Assembly: GCF_001640805.2 (NCBI RefSeq)
Contig: NC_066844.1
Span: 1,358,008 to 1,422,007, forward strand
Source of the DNA: Lates calcarifer
Taxonomy: Eukaryota > Chordata > Actinopteri > Centropomidae
Direction of reading: 5' to 3'
Length of the DNA stretch: 64,000 nt
Under the pieces are notes generated by a model. The model saw only the letters and a program-made list of their open reading frames with translations. It had not been told where the DNA came from and searched no databases. Of this stretch, positions 53,254-63,388 are shown one piece after another. A program made the translations under genes and the position numbers. Positions within the stretch are counted from its first letter, which is position 1, and each line of letters begins with the position of its first letter.

Positions 53254-54687
53254 ATGAATTTCACACCTGGGGCCAGCAATGAGACAGAAGCTGTAAATTA
53301 CCTGGACACGTTACTTATGGCTGTTGGCAGGAATGTGGACTGTTGTCGTCCTCGGCATCACCATCAACTACATCAATGCCACCATGGTCCATACATTCAA
53401 CAAACATCATGTGTGTATATCTTTAAATCCACTAGTTTTTGTTGTTGGTTAAGAAAAAGAATGAGGGGGACAGAATGTGCATAATTGCTTCTCTCTTCTT
53501 CTGCTTCTCACAAACTGGTGATTTTAAAAAAGTATTTTGCAATGTGTTGGACTTCAAGTTAGTAGAAAAGTTATCACAATCTTTCAGTGTGAATATTGTG
53601 TATTGTACCTTCTTCCTACTGTCTTCCTACTGCTCACTATCTATAACTTCGAATGCCACTTGGAGCATTTAACACAAATAACTAGGAGAAAACAGGAAAG
53701 GTGAAATATTTAACTTTGAACAGAGAAAAGCTACAAATCCTCACACTGGAGAAAGTGGAACAAAAACTGGTTGGCACTTTTGCTTGAAGAATTACTGAAG
53801 CAATTAATTAACTTTTCATCATTTGTTTTAATTCAGGTAGAGGTTTGCCATACACTGCTGTCTAACTTTAGATTTGTACATTTCAGATCTTCAAGGTGAA
53901 CACACGTTACATCCTGTTCATCCACCTGGTGGTCAACGACATGATCCAGCTCACAATCAGCATTTCTCTCTTCATCTTCACCTACACCTTCCGCACCATC
54001 TATGTCTCCATCTGCGTACTCCTCATCTTGCCAGCTATTATCACTACACTTAACACCCCTCTGAATCTAGCTTTCATGGCAGCAGAGTGCTACATTGCTG
54101 TCTGCATTCCTCTCCGCTATAACTACATTTGTACAGTCAAGAGAACATATATTGTGATTGGAATAATCTGGGCAATGAGTTCACTTTCTGTCCTGCCAGA
54201 TATCTTCATCCTCTTGGCCACTGAACCTCTGGAGTTCTTAAATTCAAGAGTGTACTGCTACAGGGATTCTGTGTTTAGGAGCACCTACAGTCTAAAGAAG
54301 AGGGATGCATCCCACATATTGTTTCTGGTAGTGGTTTGGCTCACTCTCTTCTACACTTACTTCAGAATTTTCTTTGCAGCCAAAGCTGCTGATGCTGATG
54401 CTAAAAAGGCGAGAAACACTATCCTCCTTCATGGCTTTCAGGTGCTGCTGTGTATGTTGATCTATGTACAACCTATGTTAATACAAGTGCTCGTATACTT
54501 GTTCCCAGGAGGTGATAGATTCATAAAATTTGCTGTTTTTACTATAAACCAAATCCTCCCTCGCTTTGTTAGTCCTATTGTCTACGGGCTACGAGACAAG
54601 ACTTTCAGGAAGTACTTCAAAAAATATCTCCTATGTACAAGAGCAATAAACATCCATCCAAAGACAACACTGAAGATCCCATCATAA
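53254..54687 (+). pseudogene. or131-2-like: Odorant receptor 131-2-like, gene D (exon 1 frameshift)
   Basis: Exon 1 53254-53410 is 157 nt instead of 156. Where C and E read gcaatgtgactgttg, D reads ggaatgtggactgttg, one extra G at about 53337, which destroys TM1. Exon 2 53887-54687 is fully open and begins IFKVNTRYILF (GTG-encoded valine where C has methionine); it carries intact TM2-TM7 and ends KTTLKIPS. Segment differences from C include VLLILPAIITTLNTP at TM3 and IFFAAKAAD in loop 3. The locus cannot give a full receptor as read, unless the extra base is an assembly error or an exon 1 from elsewhere is spliced in. Confidence 0.85.
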
Positions 54688-55369
54688 CATAGCTCTCATA
54701 AAATAATATTTGATACAAAGCATAAAAATAAAAATGTAAACTTTTGTTAAAATGCGGGAAATATAAAATATTTGAACTACAATGACTTGTTTGTCTAAAA
54801 TTATTGGTCTGTTGAAAGTAAAACAGACCATCTGTTCTGTGGTCCTACAGAGGGTGCTCTTAACTTCACTACCAGCTCGATCTATTACATGCTCTACTGA
54901 CCTATCAGTAAATTAAACTAATAATTATAAATGAATGGAGGGGAACAATGGTGAGCATAATGATTGTTTGATGATAAATTCATGTTATTTTTTGGTTTCA
55001 TTTTAAAAATAGATTTCAGAAAAAGGGCAAAAGGTTGCTGAAATTTTAACTAATGCTCCTTTTGCTGGCGATTATTCAGACTACATTAAGTATGGTAAAA
55101 CTTCCCTAAATAAAGCACTATGTTTTTTAGAAAGAAAACTATGTCAAACTGATTAAATGGCAGAAATTCTTTAATTTTAAACAGCTAAAGATCTTTAACA
55201 AACTTGCCATTTTTAGAAAATCTAGTAAGTGAACAGATTGGTTCATCCAACTTAAAAGAAACAGGTGTGTAGAATGATCACAGTGGGTAAATAGCATTGG
55301 TTTTATGGATAGGAATGACATTGTGCAGCATTATTTACTGATTTATGTCAATATATTGTAGACATCTGG

Positions 55370-55605
55370 TACTGCTGATTATTCTTAACTCATGAGAAGA
55401 CTTCACAGTATTTGTTTATTTGAGCAAGGAATAGGTTGGTAGGTTGACTGGACAAATATATGGGTGGGTTGGTTCAAACAAATGGTTCTGTGTCAAACAA
55501 CTATGGTGTACCACAAGGTTCTGTACTTGGTCCTCCTTGATTTATTAACGTTGGCCATGATTCAAAAGTAAATTTTCACTTTTCAATCTCACTGTTATAT
55601 TGGAG
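55370..55605 (+). mobile_element. LINE reverse-transcriptase fragment (plus strand)
   Basis: At 55505-55534 the plus strand reads GVPQGSVLGP, the near-invariant motif of non-LTR reverse transcriptases, preceded by NGSVSNNY and followed by stops. It is a short relic. A sister copy lies at 58900-59075. Confidence 0.7.
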
Positions 55606-55859
55606 CAATACAATACATTCATCTATTCATTCATAGAATTTTTATTAAGGACACAGCTCATGGATGGTCCATAGCAAAATAAAAAAAATGAAAAAAGAGG
55701 AAATATACATAAAAACAAGGCAGTCCACAATGATCAGACATTTACACATACAGGCTGGCTCCACATTCTAGATGAGAACCTGACGGACCTCAGTTCAGGA
55801 TTGGCTAAAGCCGAGAATACCGTTTGCAGGATCAGATAACCAACAAATACATATCAGGT

Positions 55860-56250
55860 TTTCTATTTCAGCAGACCATACTGTCATTATAAGCCACTGA
55901 GAGTCTCTGCATAGTAGGAACTCCTCTTTGGCATAATTTGCTAAATAATTTCTCAGGATTTATACAATTAAAAGCTTTAGAGTCATCAGTAAAACACACA
56001 AAAATTGTAGCATTTGCCTTTTCCATTCATCTAAAGTTTCAAAACTATGCGTACCAGTTGTATGTTACTGTTTACGAATTTTATCTTTGATGAAAAGCAC
56101 AGGTTCAACAGAGAAAATAGAGTCAAGTAGAGTCAAGCACAGACTAATAACCCAGTAAAAGAAAACGCAGGCAGATGATAGTTTATCGCAAGCATGTTCA
56201 GTTGACACAATTAACCTTTGAAGACGTTTTCAATTAATGGAACAGAAAAT
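55860..56250 (-). mobile_element. LINE reverse-transcriptase fragment (minus strand)
   Basis: The minus strand at about 55880-56010 reads CFTDDSKAFNCINPEK and LFSKLCQRGVPTMQRL without a stop. This is the RT segment around the first catalytic aspartate. It lies in opposite orientation to the GVPQGSVLGP fragment just upstream, so these are two separate insertions or an inverted piece. It is paralogous to 52300-52440. Confidence 0.65.
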
Positions 56251-56595
56251 ACATAACCATATGTATTATATTTCAATTTATGTTCTTGCTTGAATTGTTA
56301 TAATTTAGCCATTTTCAAATTTCCATAGGTAGCAAGTTAATGGGACATATTAAATTTGGAATACAAACTTTGTCACTGCTCCCTGGAGGATGAACTTTGT
56401 AATCATGACAATACCTTAAACATATTTTGGCATCTCTGTTTGTTGTTATCGCCTAGCAGATACATTGATACCGATATATCCGAGAGAAGACGATACAGGC
56501 TCTAACACATCAGGCTTGATGGTTTATTGGTCCAACTTTATTATGAGGGTGTTTCAAATCAGCTGCACACACATACACACACTCAGTCCACCATC

Positions 56596-56668
56596 TTTAT
56601 ATAAACTCTTGCAGTAGCACAATCATATCAAAGCAGATCAATCTCCAAATCTACATCTATTTTCTGAG
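56596..56668 (+). promoter_or_regulatory. Receptor E: TATA box and leader exon
   Basis: tttatataaa at 56596-56605. The leader exon ends tctgag at 56668 before gtcagt; the acceptor ctttttaag ends at 56789. Same block as C and D. Confidence 0.6.
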
Positions 56669-56805
56669 GTCAGTATTCAACTGTTTATTTCACTTGACCA
56701 TTTCTAATAAATATGCAAATATGTAAATATGTTTGTTTTTAATTTGTTTTATTATGACACTGTTTATTGTATGCCTTCTGCTTTTTAAGTTCATCTGCTG
56801 CTGTT

Positions 56806-58526
56806 ATGAATTTCACACCTGGGGCCAGCAATGAGACAGAAGCTGTGAATTACCTGGACACGTTACTTATGGCTGTTGGCAGCAATGTGACTGTTGTCGT
56901 CCTCGGCATCACCATCAACTACATCAATGCCACCATGGTCCATACATTCAACAAACATCATGTGTGTATATTTTTAAATCCACTAGTTTTTGTCGTTTTG
57001 TCGGAAAATAATGAGGGGGACAGAATGTGTCTAATGTGTATGAAATTGAATGGTGCAACAGAGAACAGGAGCAAAGCCTGAGGTCAATGAAATAAAACCT
57101 AGTGATGACTCTTGGTAAAATCCAAATACAGTTTGAGGCCACACCTTGCAATTATTTTCATACATAAATTGTTTTGTCTCAAACAATGTCATAAAAAGTA
57201 AAGACTATGTCACAATTCACTGAGGCGACAAACAACATGCTCAAATGTCTTGTTTTGTCCAGTTTTTGGTATAAAGTCAAAAGATTTTTCATTTACTGAC
57301 TTACAAATAACTAGGAGAAAACAGGAAAGGTGAAATATTTAACTTTGAACAGAGAAAAGCTACAAATCCTCACACTGGAGAAAGCAGAACAAAAACTGGT
57401 TGGCACTTTTGCTTGAAGAATTACTGAAGCAATTAATGAACTTTTCATCATTTGTTCTAATTCAGGTAGAGGTTTGTTACTATTTCTACTACATACTGTG
57501 ATGAAGAACAGTGATTGTTTCTAAATGTACAATTATGTGAGACTACAGCGATATGATACAGAAAAAAAACTACAAATCCTCACTTCGGAGAAAGCGGAAC
57601 AAAAACTGGTTGGCACTTTTGCTTGAAGAATTACTGAAGCAATTAATTAACTTTTCATCATTTGTTTTAATTCAGGTAGAGGTTTGCCATACACTGCTGT
57701 CTAACTTTAGATTTGTACATTTCAGATCTTCAAGGTGAACACACGTTACATCCTGTTCATCCACCTGGTGGTCAACGACATGATCCAGCTCACAATCAGC
57801 ATTTCTCTCTTTATCTTCACCTACACCTTCCGCACCATCTATGTCTCCATCTGTTGCCTCTTCATCTTGCCGGCCATCTTCACCACACAAAACACCCCTC
57901 TGAATCTAGCTTTCATGGCAGCAGAGTGCTACATTGCTGTCTGCATTCCTCTCCGCTATAACTACATTTGTACAGTCAAGAGAACATATATTGTGATTGG
58001 AATAATCTGGGCAATGAGTTCACTTTCTGTCCTACCAGATATCTTCATCCTCTTGGCCACTGAACCTCTGGAGTTCTTAAATTCAAGAGTGTACTGCTAC
58101 AGGGATTCTGTGTTTAGGAGCACCTACAGTCTAAAGAAGAGGGATGCATCCCACATATTGTTTCTGGTAGTGGTTTGGCTCACTCTCTTCTACACTTACT
58201 TCAAAATTTTGTTTGTGGCCAAAGCTGCTGATGCTGATGCTAAAAAGGCGAGAAACACTATCCTCCTTCATGGCTTTCAGGTGCTGCTGTGTATGTTGAT
58301 CTATGTACAACCTATGTTAATACAAGCGCTCGTATACTTGTTCCCAGGAGGTGATAGATTCATAAAATTTGCTGTTTTTATTATAAACCAAATCCTCCCT
58401 CGCTTTGTTAGTCCTATTGTCTACGGGCTACGAGACAAGACTTTCAGGAAGTACTTCAAAAAATATCTCCTATGCACTGTAGCATTAAGCATCTACCCAA
58501 AGACAAAACTGACCATGCCAACATAA
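56806..58526 (+). CDS. or131-2-like: Odorant receptor 131-2-like, gene E (intact)
   Basis: Exon 1 56806-56961 (52 codons, protein-identical to gene C exon 1). Exon 2 57726-58526; 318 residues in all. It begins IFKVNTRYILF like gene D, switches to CCLFILPAIFTTQNTP as in C, has ILFVAKAAD as in C, then LIYVQPMLIQALVYLFPGGD as in D, and ends VALSIYPKTKLTMPT close to C. The coding exon is therefore a mosaic of C- and D-type segments. ECY, TM6 and SPIVYGLRD motifs are as in the rest of the subgroup. The intron between the coding exons carries a duplicated segment (see 57364-57687). Confidence 0.9.
57364..57687. repeat. Intronic tandem duplication in receptor E
   Basis: Two copies (57364-57474 and 57570-57681) of a block with tacaaatcctcac, ggttggcacttttgcttgaa and ttctaattcaggtagaggt (or ttttaattcaggtagaggt). 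The block is the region just upstream of the exon 2 acceptor, which occurs once in gene D (53727-53848). The duplication lengthens the E intron and creates a decoy copy of the pre-acceptor region. Confidence 0.75.
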
Positions 58527-58899
58527 AATAGCTCTCATTAAATTATAATTATTTTCATGCCAATGTTACAAGGCTTTTAAATCAAAATGTAAACTTTTGT
58601 TCAAAGCACAACACAGCATTTGAACTAGTTTGCTTTTTGGTCCAGCAGAGGGCACTTCCTGTTTTACTGAGTGTCCTATCAGTTCACTCAGTAATAAAAA
58701 TGACATATTACTGAGACAGACGTTTGCAGACTTTGTAAAAAGCAGCTGCAGCTGAATTACTCTACACTCTAACACAACAACACTGTACAAATATCACAGG
58801 GGGTGAATGGTACTGATCTTCTTGACAGGAAATTATTTTATATTAATATATCTTAGCTATTTGATACTGCTGGTACTCTAAACTCATGAGATGACATGA

Positions 58900-59075
58900 G
58901 AGTATTTTTGATTTGAATAAGGAGTTGGTTGATTGGACAAATATATAGTTGGGTTGTTTCAAACAAGTGGTTCTGTGTCAAATAGCCATGGTGGACCACA
59001 AGGTTCTGTACTTGGTCCTCTTTATTTACTATACTGACGTTGGTCTCGATGCAACAAAAATTAAAACAAAATACC
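58900..59075 (+). mobile_element. LINE reverse-transcriptase fragment
   Basis: At about 58970-59034 the plus strand reads SGSVSNSHGGPQGSVLGPLY, an RT motif with one change from the fragment at 55505, then a stop codon. It is a decayed copy downstream of gene E, corresponding to the one downstream of D. Confidence 0.65.
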
Positions 59076-59089
59076 ATCAAGTACTCCTC

Positions 59090-59820
59090 AGCCGGTGTAA
59101 TTTAGACTGACTGAGCTACAAAGATAGTCTTACACCTCTTCCTGACACAATGCAGGTGTGCAAACTTTAGTGAGCACAATAAATTGTCCAGGTATATGAG
59201 TGATGTAGCGCAATGACAGGACTGTCAGTCCAATATCAGAAAAAAAGAATATCACGATAATCTGGCAGGCCAGATTATCTGATGTCCATTTGCTCGCTCC
59301 TCTGTGTCACGTCCAGTTAGCAATCACTGTTAGCTGTGTGTATTTAGCAGCCGTAATAATAATCATTATTATTATCATATTGTAGTTATTATCATCATAT
59401 ACTATCGCCCCTTATAAAACATTGCACCATGACCTAATCTTCTCCCTTTATTTTATGAACACTGTTCTCACACTTTTCAAAGTCACCATGTCAATCTTTG
59501 TCATGTTATCTCACTAATACATTTTTTAAAAAAGTATAAAATAATACAACGACAGCTTTTAATTTCTTGTCGCTACATCTTAATTCTTTGTCCTTACTTC
59601 CTGTTTCTGAAGCTAACTGATCATTATTCACACAACTTTAATCAAAGGGCATGTGGTTTTGCTCCATTTCAGGATTATCAGTATCTCACTTATAGATCAA
59701 GATGAGAAGGTAAAAAAACAGCATGGTATCAAAAAGTGTTTAGAGGTGATTAAAAACATTGAAGTGTTTTCCAAAGCAAGTAGGAGACACACACTGTGTG
59801 GGTGTGCACACATACTAACC
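59090..59820. other. Intergenic stretch between receptors E and F
   Basis: AT-rich. No exon or clear element was recognised apart from an (ATT)n-like tract near 59355-59395. Confidence 0.4.
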
Positions 59821-59826
59821 TTACTG

Positions 59827-59902
59827 TATAAATAACCTGTGCTTACAATAACGTAATCACTTCATGGCAGATTCATCTCCAGATCAGCATCTATTATCTG
59901 AG
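59827..59902 (+). promoter_or_regulatory. Receptor F: TATA-like box, leader exon and uORF
   Basis: tataaata at 59827-59834. The leader exon ends tctgag at 59902 before gtcagt; the acceptor (tttcaaacaag) ends at 60051. The leader contains an ATG at 59864. After splicing, the short upstream ORF reads MADSSPDQHLLSEFISC and stops one base before the receptor ATG. The block recurs in gene G at offset 3321. Confidence 0.6.
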
Positions 59903-60067
59903 GTCAGTACTGAACTGCTTCTAAATTCATTCACAATGAAAACAAAGTCTCAATACATACATATGCACAGTAATGAGGATGTGGTGTTTGTCTCTAAATC
60001 ATATTTGCAGTATTTTATCATCATGTTTTCTGTCTTTTCTTTTCAAACAAGTTCATCAGCTGCTGAC

Positions 60068-61269
60068 ATGAATTTCACACCTGGGGACAGTAATGTAACG
60101 ACGGCTCTGAATAACCAGGAACCATTTCTTGTGGCTATTGGCAAGAATGTGGCCGTTGTCGTCCTCTGCATCACCATCAACTACATCAATGCCACTATGG
60201 TCCACACATTCAACAAACATCATGTGTGTAAAACTGTGTAGCTACAAAAGAAAAGGTTCATCACAATGTTTCTGACTTTAAAACCACATCTCCCCTAAAT
60301 ACTGACAATACAACAGACACTAAAGTCAATGGATGAAAAGGGAAATACTGGTCATTGTTGTTAGAAATATTAGGGCAGCTGTAATGACTACTGCTTTTGA
60401 ACTATTTCTGTAGCAGGTAGAGATGTGTAATATACTGTAATCTAACCCTGATTCTGCTGCTCAATACAGATCTTCAAGATGAACCCTCGCTTTATCCTGT
60501 TCATCCACCTGGTGGTCAACGACATGATCCAGCTCACAATCAGCATTTCTCTCTTCATTTTCGGCTACACCTTCCGCACCTATCTATGTCTCCTGTCTGT
60601 TGCCTCTTCATCTTGCCGGCCATCTTCACCACACAAAACACCCCTCTGAATCTAGCTTTCATGGCAGCAGAGTGCTACATTGCTGTCTGCATTCCTCTCC
60701 GCTATAACTACATTTGTACAGTCAAGAGAACATATATTGTGATTGGAATAATCTGGGCAATGAGTTCACTTTCTGTCCTGCCAGATATCTTCATCCTCTT
60801 GGCCACTGAACCTCTGGAGTTCTTAAATTCAAGAGTGTACTGCTTGAGGGATTCTGTGTTTAGGAGCACCTACAGTCTAAAGAAGAGGGATGCATCCCAC
60901 ATATTGTTTCTGGTAGTGGTTTGGCTCACTCTCTTCTACACTTACTTCAGAATTTTCTTTGCAGCCAAAGCTGCTGATGCTGATGCTAAAAAGGCGAGAA
61001 ACACTATCCTCCTTCATGGCTTTCAGGTGCTGCTGTGTATGACTGTCTATGTGCAACCTATGTTACTTCAACTTCTCACATACTTGTTTCCAGATTTTAG
61101 ATTCATAAACTTTTCTATTTTTATTATAAACCAAATCCTCCCTCGCTTTGTTAGTCCTATTGTCTATGGGCTACGAGACAAGACTTTCAGGAAGTACTTC
61201 AAACAATATCTCCTATGTACGGGAGCAGTAAACATCCATCAAAATACAACACTGAAGATCCCATCATAA
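60068..61269 (+). pseudogene. or131-2-like: Odorant receptor 131-2-like, gene F (frameshift in TM2-TM3)
   Basis: Exon 1 60068-60223 (52 codons, MNFTPGDSNVTTALNNQEPF, TM1 open). Exon 2 60470-61269 opens IFKMNPRFILF. Compared with gene C (cgcactatctatgtctccatctg), F reads cgcacctatctatgtctcctgtctg. Two separate one-base gains shift the frame by +2 at about 60578-60597. The frame that gives TM3-TM7 is open from about 60586 to the stop at 61267, with MAAECYIAVC, YCLRDSV and SPIVYGLRDK intact. EL3 is one residue shorter than in C. As read this is a pseudogene. Exon 1 encodes LCITINYIN where all others have LGITINYIN or LGISIxYIN (LSISINYIN in A). Confidence 0.85.
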
Positions 61270-61351
61270 CATAGCTCTCATAAAATAATCATTCTTTTGA
61301 TGCCACTGATTTAAAAAATTCAAGTCATTCAAATGTGGGAAGTATTACATA

Positions 61352-61685
61352 CGAGGGGTGATTGATACGTTTGTGGCCTAAGGTAGAAGGAGATGATTTA
61401 AACAGCTCTTGTTCCCTGCATGTGCAATCCAACTCTTTGAATGATTGTACAGGAAGTTTGAAGTTAACAGCTTTTGTGGTATTTCTACAACATTGGCCTT
61501 TGCGCAGTCATCTGCTCAAAGTGGATTTGAACTCATCCAACACCCGCCCTGTTCACCTGATCTGGCTCCTCAGACAACGACCTCTTCCCCAAGATGAAGA
61601 AGGAGCTCAGTAGTCAGTGATGATGACAGAGCTGTGTAACTCATCTCCTTCTACCTTAGGCCACAAACGTATTAATCACCCCCTG
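61352..61685. mobile_element. Deleted mariner element with intact terminal inverted repeats
   Basis: The left end cgaggggtgattgatacgtt and the right end (read inverted) cagggggtgattaatacgtt continue as matching inverted repeats for about 45 bp. TA dinucleotides flank both sides (61350-61351, 61686-61687), the mariner target duplication. Internally, 61539-61613 retains the transposase C-terminal motif: HPPCSPDLAP, then after a one-base loss a segment of LFPKMKKEL type, corresponding to the region of the third catalytic aspartate. At 334 bp it is a non-autonomous deletion derivative. Confidence 0.85.
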
Positions 61686-62479
61686 TATTTCAACTGTAAT
61701 GACTTGTTTGAATACAAATCTACAGTCTATGAGCACAATAGCATTTGAAACAGTTTGCCTTTTGGTCCAGCAGAGGACGCTCTTAAATTCACAACCAGCT
61801 TGACCTACTGGCCTGTTAGTACACTAAGCCATAACTTTTAAAAATGAATAGAGGAAGACACTGGTGAGCATGATCACATCACCGAAGCAGCTGAGAAGCA
61901 GTGGATGGAGGTATTTTGGATTCTTTATCGTAGATGGCAAAATCATGAACAAAGATGTTTCCTGTTTGCAGACTTTGTAAAAGGCAGCTGCCTTACTCTT
62001 CTCTCTACAACAAGGAATCTGAGGATTCATCTGCTGGCTGCAACCCAAGTGAAGTTCTACAAACAAGGCTAATGATTGTTAGATGATAAATTCATGTTAT
62101 TTTTAAACTCAGTCAAAATATTGACTTGTTCTCCAACAACAGTAGGAGCAGAATCATCCATTATCGTCCATGGTGGTGAGGTGTAAACACCACGAGTCAA
62201 TCGTTTTATATCATCTCCATTTTTCCAGTTTGGATTGAAATCTAAGCCGTTCATGTCCAGTCGATAACATGAAATGGTACAAAGATCAGCTGTTATTTGT
62301 CCAAGGTAAAAAGGTTAAAAAAATGCACAGGTATAAGTTTGGAAAAAAATTGACAGAGAAATCAGAAATAATAAAGGCCTTTTTCTGAGGTTGAGAAACT
62401 GGTTGATTTACAGCTTTCCTGCAGCAATCGAAATAAACAAAGTTTTGAAAGCTGATACAAACAATTCACCCAAGTGACC

Positions 62480-63075
62480 AAACTTTTGATGATTACTTAT
62501 AAACTCCCTGTCTGTGCAAAGTCAGTGTTGGAACAAACTGTGTTACTGCACCCTGTGATGCATTATTAGGACAATACTGTACTGCAGGAAGTAGTCCTGT
62601 ATGTATCTCAGAATGGTGAGAAAAAGGCAACGAACAAATGAAGACAGGCTGGTTGGTCAGGAGCTCGTCCTACAGCAAGATAAGAAGCCAAAACATTAGA
62701 GGCAAAAGCACCAGACGGTTGCTTCACTTGATGGGAAACCAGCACAGTCTCCAGACTTAAAGCCCATGGAGCTGGTTTGAGATGAACTGGACAGAAGGTG
62801 AAAGCAAAGCAACCAACAAGTGCAACTTATTTATGGGAACTTTGAAACAGTCTTGTGACGAACTTTCCAAACAATGTCTCATTTTCAATGTAGAAACAAC
62901 ATCACACTGCTGAATGAGTCAAAAGAGGTTTTATTATCAGTGACTAATTTCCAAAGATGTGTGTGATTTATTTGTTCTATGTGTTAACTTCAAAAACACT
63001 GAGACACTTCACTGTAACTTTTATTAACAACTGGAGAAATGGAGGTGCTCTAAAACTTCTGACCAGTGGAGTTCA
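62480..63075 (+). mobile_element. Decayed Tc1-like transposon (3' portion)
   Basis: At about 62748-62838 the plus strand reads PAQSPDLKPMELV, a stop, then DELDRR, and after a frame change VKAKQPTSATYLWEL. This is the conserved C-terminal part of Tc1-family transposases. The right end, ctaaaacttctgaccagtgg at 63052-63071, resembles a Tc1 terminal repeat; a possible partial counterpart (ccaaacttttgatgat) is near 62478. Stops and frameshifts make it inactive. It lies between receptors F and G. Confidence 0.75.
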
Positions 63076-63147
63076 CATCTGAAAATACACACTTAGGTCA
63101 CACACACACACACACTGTGTGGGTGTGCACACATACTAACCTTACTG

Positions 63148-63223
63148 TATAAATAACCCGTGCTTACAATAACGTAATCACTTCATGGCAGATTCATCTC
63201 CAGATCAGCATCTATTATCTGAG
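63148..63223 (+). promoter_or_regulatory. Receptor G: TATA-like box, leader exon and uORF
   Basis: tataaata at 63148-63155. The leader exon ends tctgag at 63223 before gtcagt, and the acceptor ends at 63372. An upstream ATG at 63185 gives the same 17-codon uORF as in gene F. Confidence 0.6.
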
Positions 63224-63388
63224 GTCAGTACTGAACTGCTTCTAAATTCATTCACAATGAAAACAAAGTCTCAATACATACATATGCACAGTAATGAGGA
63301 TGTGGTGTTTGTCTCTAAATCATATTTGCAGTATTTTATCATCATGTTTTCTGTCTTTTCTTTTCAAACAAGTTCATCAGCTGCTGAC

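Noticed and set aside
59864..60241. 125-codon continuous frame through leader exon, intron and exon 1 of receptor F (and the equivalent in G)
   Set aside because: It reads through a clear gtcagt donor and tttcaaacaag acceptor; the other genes begin at MNFTPG. The ATG is better explained as a short uORF.
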